This document shows positions 58,776 through 64,000 of a stretch of DNA of 64,000 nucleotides, piece after piece. The position numbers and the translations under genes were made by a program. Numbering within the stretch: the first letter of the stretch is position 1; every line of letters begins with the position of its first letter. The notes beneath the pieces are model-generated. The model saw nothing but the letters and a program-made list of their open reading frames with translations, ran no database searches and was not told the origin of the DNA. The stretch is from Calonectria ilicicola (Eukaryota; Ascomycota; Sordariomycetes; Hypocreales; Nectriaceae), in contig CP085831.1 in assembly GCA_020809705.1 (NCBI GenBank), forward strand, positions 1,550,001-1,614,000. The letters run 5' to 3'.

Positions 58776-59894
58776 CTACTCGGAGTTAGATTCGGAGTCA
58801 TTTAACCCGCCACCGGCCTTGATCTCCCATCCCAAATCGATGTATGAGAAATCCCAGGGCTCTACAAAGTCTGCATCCTTCTCAACTACATAATCCTCGG
58901 CCTTGGCGCCGTCAAAAGGAATCTCTAACCTGTTCCAAGTCGCCTCGGGCGTGGGACCATCTCTCCGCATTCTCCACCTCTGACGAATTAAACACGGGCC
59001 CTGCAGAGCTTGCGACGCAAAATTCCTGATTGTCTCCTCGCTTATCGAACTTTCGTAGAGTAAAATTTCGCGAGCATTGGATCGGGGCAGATAATGGGGC
59101 CAGACAAACCCTTCCTCGTGATTTTGAGGAGTCTGGACCCAGCGGACAGAAGGAAGCGCAATAAAAGGCGCGAGCGACTGCAAGTCAAGTCCATAAAAGT
59201 AATTAAACGTATCGCCTTTGATGTGATTTAGCCGAGTAAAGGGTCTTTCGCCCAGGAGCGGACGATCGCGACAGACATGGACACGTTCAGCCAGGTACTG
59301 GAGCCACGGTGCGTCCTGAAGGCCACCCAAGGTTCCAGCTGTGAGGGTGAGTTTCTGAAGATTAGGCAGGTGGCACATCAATATGGCCAGCAATGCTGAT
59401 TGCTCCAGGTTCAAAACGTCCTTGATAAAATCGGATTTACCCCGAGGGTCCTCTGGGTCGTCAAACCAATCAAAGAAACAGGTTAATGCCGCGTCTCTGA
59501 TTAGATCCAAGTCAGAATCTGGGATCACGTATTCGCGGTTATTCTTCACACAGTTCTCCACATAAGATCGCAAGGTTGGACATGGTTCTTCCAACCGGGT
59601 ATCTAACTCCTTGACGTAGAATGCGAGAATGGGGTCTCGCAGGATTTTGACGAGCGGTCGGAACCAGGGAACAATTATTTCAGAGGCTGGAATATCTGTG
59701 TAGTCCTCATACCAGTAATCCGCTCGAACTGGATGGCCTAGGCGATAGAGCTCCCGATGACTCCATACCCTGTCATGAACTACATTGTGGAGATGTTTGC
59801 ACGCTAAACTTATCGCCTCGAGGTCGGGTAGCACGAGATGGGAGAAGATGGAATCGCACAGCTCCAAAGGTAAGGATGTCAAATTCGCAATCAT
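58776..59894 (-). CDS. F-box protein
   Basis: Single-exon frame of 372 residues from the ATG at 59894. An N-terminal F-box (~5-50) reads LTSLPLELCDSIFSHLVLPD, then LACKHLHNVVHDRVW. Beyond it, LQKLTLTAGTLGG and similar segments suggest weak leucine-rich or fungal-specific C-terminal architecture, ending acidic. A role as SCF substrate adaptor is inferred from the family. The target is unknown. Tandem with the PARP gene on the same strand, 591 bp apart; no functional link is evident. Confidence 0.78.
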   Translation of the reverse strand: MIANLTSLPLELCDSIFSHLVLPDLEAISLACKHLHNVVHDRVWSHRELYRLGHPVRADYWYEDYTDIPASEIIVPWFRPLVKILRDPILAFYVKELDTRLEEPCPTLRSYVENCVKNNREYVIPDSDLDLIRDAALTCFFDWFDDPEDPRGKSDFIKDVLNLEQSALLAILMCHLPNLQKLTLTAGTLGGLQDAPWLQYLAERVHVCRDRPLLGERPFTRLNHIKGDTFNYFYGLDLQSLAPFIALPSVRWVQTPQNHEEGFVWPHYLPRSNAREILLYESSISEETIRNFASQALQGPCLIRQRWRMRRDGPTPEATWNRLEIPFDGAKAEDYVVEKDADFVEPWDFSYIDLGWEIKAGGGLNDSESNSE

Positions 59895-61105
59895 GCCGGA
59901 ATTTTTCGACTAGAACCCATCAAATCGGTGCCACAGTCCAGAATGGCGACGAGTTGTGGATGAGAATTTGGCACTTGGGAAACCAAAAGAGGAGCGGAGA
60001 AAGTAGAAGATGAGCCAGAAAAGTGGAGGAGGTGTGGCTGAGTCAACGCCATCAGCCACACCAATACATGTTCTCTGACTGAAACTAAAGGGTGGCTTAT
60101 TCGAGAAGGTCGACAATCGATTGGTTCCCGCACCTGTCTTTATTTATTTTAAATGTTACACGTTCATACGTATAGCATTTGCGGAGTGTGCGTGGCCTGG
60201 TACGACCCTTTTTCTACTTCATTCGCTGCTTTTGCACCATGGCGGTTGCCACCACTAGGCACCCTCGTTCCGTTCGTAAAGTGAACGTCACCTAATTAAT
60301 CCTCAGCACGTCAGTCTCAGCCGATCAGATTGTGGTATGTGTAAATATTGCCCCTACTAGATTGAGACTCTAAACGTGGCAGCATGCTTTATGTGTCATC
60401 TTTTGCAAGGATGACTTCAGTTTGTATATTGGAACTAAATGGCAAGGTGGATCATATCATCTGGATGTGTTTAATGCAGCGGAGCAACTCTTTAACCAGT
60501 AGGTTGGGGACGATGGTCATCTTGATCATGTGTAATAAAGCTTGACAAGTACAGTAGGGCTCTCTTGTCTAACAGATCGACCAGATGATTGACAACGCAA
60601 AAGCAGATTGTGCGTTTTACACCAAGTCGACTTGGTTGTTTCCTCTCTAATAACCAGACAAAAATGCCAATGTATATCTAAACAACTGCAAATTTATTGG
60701 CGCTAATGCTGTTCGGCGTAGTCTTTTGAAGGGCTGGAGAAGGACACAAGAATGGCGAAGACGGTTATGGTCAATAGGGCGACAGGCACTAGAAGGATGG
60801 AGAAGGTGTGGGTTTTGGTGGAAGAAGCAGAATCAGACAGAAGTTTTAATGCAAGGGTTAAAAATATAACGAATGAATAATACAAGGTGGAAAGTAATCT
60901 AAATATATCAAGCTGTGATGCCTTGATAGAGTCTAATTATCTCGCATTTTGCGCCTTCTTTCATGTCCCCAGCAAGCTGCTCTAACAGAATCTCGCACTT
61001 TAGGGATCTGTATTCAGCCATCAATTGTCTGTTTAGGAGGAACCGAGCGAAGCCGTTCGAGATGATAGGGGCATTGATGAATCCCAGCCCCAGTTTGTGA
61101 TCACT
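59895..61105. other. Intergenic region
   Basis: No well-supported gene. A 60-codon minus-strand frame at 60885-60703 contains one hydrophobic stretch (FSILLVPVALLTITVFAIL) but has no other support. No RNA gene was recognised. Confidence 0.4.
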
Positions 61106-61669
61106 CTACTGTGCTTTCTGCGCGGCCTCGGCAGCAAGATAAGCCTTGATGAATTCGCCGATATTGCCTGCATATCGGCTTGGATCAACTAACTGGCGCT
61201 TCTCAAACTCTTCATCACGCTTCTGAGACTTTTGAGCTGCTTGCGCTGCCTGGACGGCTCTGAAGTACGAGCCAAAATCACCTGCGAATTGCAGGGGGTC
61301 GACCAACAACTGACGCTCTTGAAGCTCCTCATCACGCTTCTGAGACTTCTGCGCAGCCTGGGCAGCGCGATAGGCTTTCAGGTATTCACCCATGTTTCCC
61401 GCGAACTGCAATGGGTCTACCAACAGTTGCCGCTCTTGAAGCTCTTCATCGCGCTTCTGAGACTTTTGAGCTTCTTGTGCTTCCTGAACGGCTCTGAGGT
61501 ATGAGCCCAAATCGCCTGAAAATTGCAAGGGATCGACTAATTGGCGCTTGTCATTTTCTTCACTTCGCTCCAGATGTTTTGCCACCTGAGCCTTGCCATC
61601 CTGGGCGTCGGCAATAGGGGCAGCTATGGCTGAAGTGGCAAGAGAAAGAAGAAAGACTCCGAACTTCAT
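61106..61669 (-). CDS. Secreted Kex2-repeat peptide precursor
   Basis: Single-exon frame of 187 residues from the ATG at 61669. A signal peptide (MKFGVFLLSLATSAIAA) is followed by a short pro-region ending in KR. Four tandem units then run from residue 43: QLVDPLQFSGDLGSYLRAV, QLLVDPLQFAGNMGEYLKAY, QLLVDPLQFAGDFGSYFRAV and QLVDPSRYAGNIGEFIKAY. Each is followed by an Ala/Gln tail (AAQAAQKSQ) and, except the last, KR. Repeats 2 and 3 are exactly 39 residues, with linkers DEELQER. KR pairs are Kex2 sites, so the gene probably yields several short secreted peptides, as in fungal KEP or RiPP precursors. The Tyr/Phe at the GxY position could be a modification site; no modifying enzyme lies in the window. 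No Cys residues. Function unknown. Confidence 0.82.
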   Translation of the reverse strand: MKFGVFLLSLATSAIAAPIADAQDGKAQVAKHLERSEENDKRQLVDPLQFSGDLGSYLRAVQEAQEAQKSQKRDEELQERQLLVDPLQFAGNMGEYLKAYRAAQAAQKSQKRDEELQERQLLVDPLQFAGDFGSYFRAVQAAQAAQKSQKRDEEFEKRQLVDPSRYAGNIGEFIKAYLAAEAAQKAQ

Positions 61670-61710
61670 TGTGGAGGTTTTTATTGGTGGAATGTGTAAA
61701 CGAATGTAAA

Positions 61711-61720
61711 ATATATAATG
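61711..61720 (-). promoter_or_regulatory. Possible TATA box of the Kex2-repeat gene
   Basis: ATATATAATG on the plus strand reads CATTATATAT toward the gene, ~43 bases before its ATG. This is close for a fungal TATA box but acceptable with a very short leader. Confidence 0.3.
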
Positions 61721-63011
61721 AATGAAGGAGAAAACAAGATTTTAAGCTTATTTCAAGTGAATGATAGAAAGAGTAAAAGTGTTCAGGCTTGGGGGGCGAA
61801 TTGACCGATGTTGAAAGTGAACTGATAGAGTAAAAGCGGATCAGAGTGGGATACTTATAGATATTTAAATTGCAATCTGCTACAAGCCAATATTTAAATA
61901 AATAGGTTACGATGGCTTTGGTCTGACTAAGATTGAAGAACAATGCAGGGTGATGTTGGATGTTCCAGGAGCGTGGAGCATCTGATCAATTGCCTTGTTT
62001 GGTCACGTCTTGGCTAGTATTTGGTAATTTGTGTATGGATAATATTTAATAAATTAAATTAATTCTATGTCTTGGGGTCTTTCACAGATAAAAAACATGT
62101 TGTGCTAAACTTTGAAGTGCTATTGTAAGCACGCAACGAAAGTCCGGCCATGGTTGGAAATAAGATCACATTTGATTACGTAGAGACACATGTGCATTGG
62201 TTCCACATGCTGAAAACCGGAAGTTTATACCAGTCGGCGCTGTAGCCATAAGTGGCTACAGTTATGGGTTTGTTTGATTCCGTTATCACCGTCGGTGGTA
62301 GCAGCCTGCCGTCGCAGGATCACATAATACGCACCCGATAACAGACAACATCAAGGCTTACTCTTGCACTCTCGTGTTGGTTGAGCGTCATAAAGCCATT
62401 TAACTATATGCTGCTGCCACGTAAGAAAATATTCATGGGATGCTAGAAATTGGGCCGAAGATGGAGAGACTCTGGACTCTGAGGCTGATGGCGACCCATA
62501 GCGAAAGCACGCCACGTTCCCACTATATACCTTGTAGAATCATACCACTCTGATTGGCAATAGAGGGTGGCATTCGCTTTCTCTTGCCGTGACGAGGTAT
62601 TCCATCATGGCATAGCGCCCGGGAGGCTTCCCGACAGACCAGTCGGCTTCAGCACCGAGTGGTCCAGTATATAATTAAAAATAAGAGAATAGTCGCTTTG
62701 AGAAACCAAATTTCATAACTTAATTACGATTAAGCTTTTCGCTAAATGGTTTTAAGGATTCATGAGTAAGAAGTGAAACATGGATGTGCGAAGATTGTGG
62801 GTCGTAGGGCGTAGGGCGTGAGGCGCTGCAGGCTGTGAAACGATTGTGTAATTACGATGACCGGATAAACATAAAAGTCGCATTGCAACCTAGACAGGGA
62901 TATCTGATTGCTGGGAGATAAAAGCTTTGACGAGATTGATTCAGAATTAGATACCGTATTGCTGGATGATTTTCGAGTAGGCCAATTTTTGTTGCCATTG
63001 AAGAGAACACA

Positions 63012-63057
63012 GATGTGTTTTGGTTGGATATCCCCTGTGAGAGGCAGCTCGACCTAG
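63012..63057 (-). repeat. Dispersed repeat, copy B
   Basis: The reverse complement reads CTAGGTCGAGCTGCCTCTCA then AGGGGATATCCAAC and AAAACACAT, matching copy A at 37885-37931 with a few differences. No flanking direct repeat was found here. Confidence 0.65.
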
Positions 63058-64000
63058 GCTAGGGAGCACTCCGATTGTTCTTGCCTGCGAGACGAGATGG
63101 CAAAGTGGCAGCCTGTACCCTTTCTGCCGTACGGTATATGTATGTTAAAAGCTTGAGGTGAAGGTTTTCATTGACCCTGATGAGCCTTTGCTGTGAACCT
63201 TATCGAGACCAGGTATAAGAGCGGCTTCCCGGGCTAAGCGCGATCCAAACCATCACCAAAACATCCCTCGTACATCCCTTCCCAATGGCATATCCGACGA
63301 TCCGATGCATCCTTTACCCCGCCGCAGGAGGCACACACACCAACGAGCCGGAGCCCCGTGAGCAGTACATGGAAGAGAACACAGATGCTGTTAACAGTTG
63401 TTTGACCTCAACTGATTATGAGCATCATTGCTCGAAGAATCTTTCAACAAGAAACGCGGGAAAGTTACAAGTTGCAATAACAAGAGATCCACTCAGTACA
63501 TCGATAGAGTTACAATATTGCATAGTTTCTCAATAAGACCACAGTTTGTTTTACTATGCACTGATTATTAGATGAGCGGTGTCAGCATATTTTCAAACGG
63601 CCATATTGCATCCATTCATCATCTCAAACATGTCGGCTCGAAACAAATGTTTGCTCGAGACACATCTCTAATTCAGGCCTATGCGAGATTCCCCCGTTTG
63701 CGTTTTGCCCCTGACGACCGCATGCACAGCCCTTCTTCTTTCCGCATCTGCATTCTTTTCATCTTGCGTCACTCTTCACGATGAAGCCAATAATGCTATA
63801 CCAACACACGCTATTTTGCTTCTAACCTAGCCGCTATATCTGAAACATGGGTCTTTGATAATATCTTAGTAAGAATCGCCACCACCCGAAAACAATGTAG
63901 GTCTCTAACCCTGATCTCGAAACAACCCTAACCCTAAACGAGGAACAGAACTATCCCTTTGTCCTCAAATACCAAAAAAGACTTTTCAATAAAGGTATGT

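Larger units (their letters stand above)
61670..64000. other. Terminal intergenic region
   Basis: Promoter of the Kex2-repeat gene (ATATATAATG at ~61711-61720) and ~2 kb without a supported gene. The 83-codon frame at 63285-63536 follows a TATAAGAG box (~63213) and C-rich leader, so it might be a small gene, but it shows no family feature. GAAGAGAACACAGATG occurs at 63000 and 63372. Two CCCTAA units lie at ~63926-63937. Confidence 0.4.

Noticed and set aside
60703..60885. 60-codon frame with one hydrophobic helix
   Set aside because: Too short and without supporting features to call a gene.
63285..63536. 83-codon frame after a TATA-like box
   Set aside because: Promoter-like context only; no family feature, so left as possible rather than annotated.
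1..64000. Biosynthetic gene cluster around the Ebony-like enzyme
   Set aside because: Neighbours are a HET gene and a CorA-like protein; no transporter, regulator or other tailoring enzyme is adjacent.
1..64000. CRISPR arrays, operons and ribosome-binding sites
   Set aside because: The sequence is eukaryotic (spliceosomal introns, nuclear tRNA intron); no regularly spaced repeat array was seen.

Overview
The window comes from a filamentous ascomycete (Pezizomycotina, probably Sordariomycetes; the exact taxon cannot be settled from sequence alone). Genes are split by 44-105 bp introns with GT(A/G)NGT donors, CTAAC/CTGAC branch sites and YAG acceptors. The families are typical of such fungi: Pth11-like receptors, HET proteins, a cutinase, a tyrosinase, a CorA-like protein, a WGR-type PARP, a P450 and F-box proteins. 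Gene density is low, with long AT-rich intergenic stretches, and gene content is accessory rather than housekeeping. I rebuilt exon chains by joining frames at splice sites. In most multi-exon genes the summed coding length is a multiple of three, which supports the models.

Layout. 0-10 kb: an MFS transporter (+) converges on a Pth11-like receptor (-). Then comes a 1677-residue minus-strand protein with an N-terminal PSY2/SMEK-type PH-like domain and a C-terminal nucleoside-phosphorylase domain. 10-17 kb: a GPI-type secreted Cys/Ser/Thr-rich protein, a truncated HET gene and a full HET gene. 17-24 kb: an intron-less adenylation-carrier-acyltransferase enzyme resembling insect Ebony, a CorA-like membrane protein and a decayed single-pass membrane protein gene. 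24-29 kb: a tRNA-Leu(AAG), a secreted tyrosinase (+) and a convergent cutinase (-) with a long Gly/Leu/Ser repeat. 29-43 kb: sparse, with a second Pth11-like receptor, an unrecognised basic protein, a C2H2 zinc-finger protein and a many-intron membrane protein. 43-49 kb: a GC-rich island, an F-box protein and a decayed large membrane protein. 49-54 kb: a DHCR7-like sterol reductase and a P450 on the same strand. 56-60 kb: a PARP with WGR region and an F-box protein. 61-62 kb: a secreted precursor with four Kex2-type repeats.

How the parts relate. No single biosynthetic cluster is evident. The phosphorylase fusion and the two HET genes form a plausible non-self recognition neighbourhood. The sterol reductase and P450 could act on related substrates. 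The most novel candidates are the PSY2-PH/phosphorylase fusion, the Ebony-like synthetase and the Kex2-repeat precursor. Two genes carry nonsense and frame lesions, and a short repeat occurs inverted at 37.9 and 63.0 kb, so the region shows some decay and past mobile-element activity.
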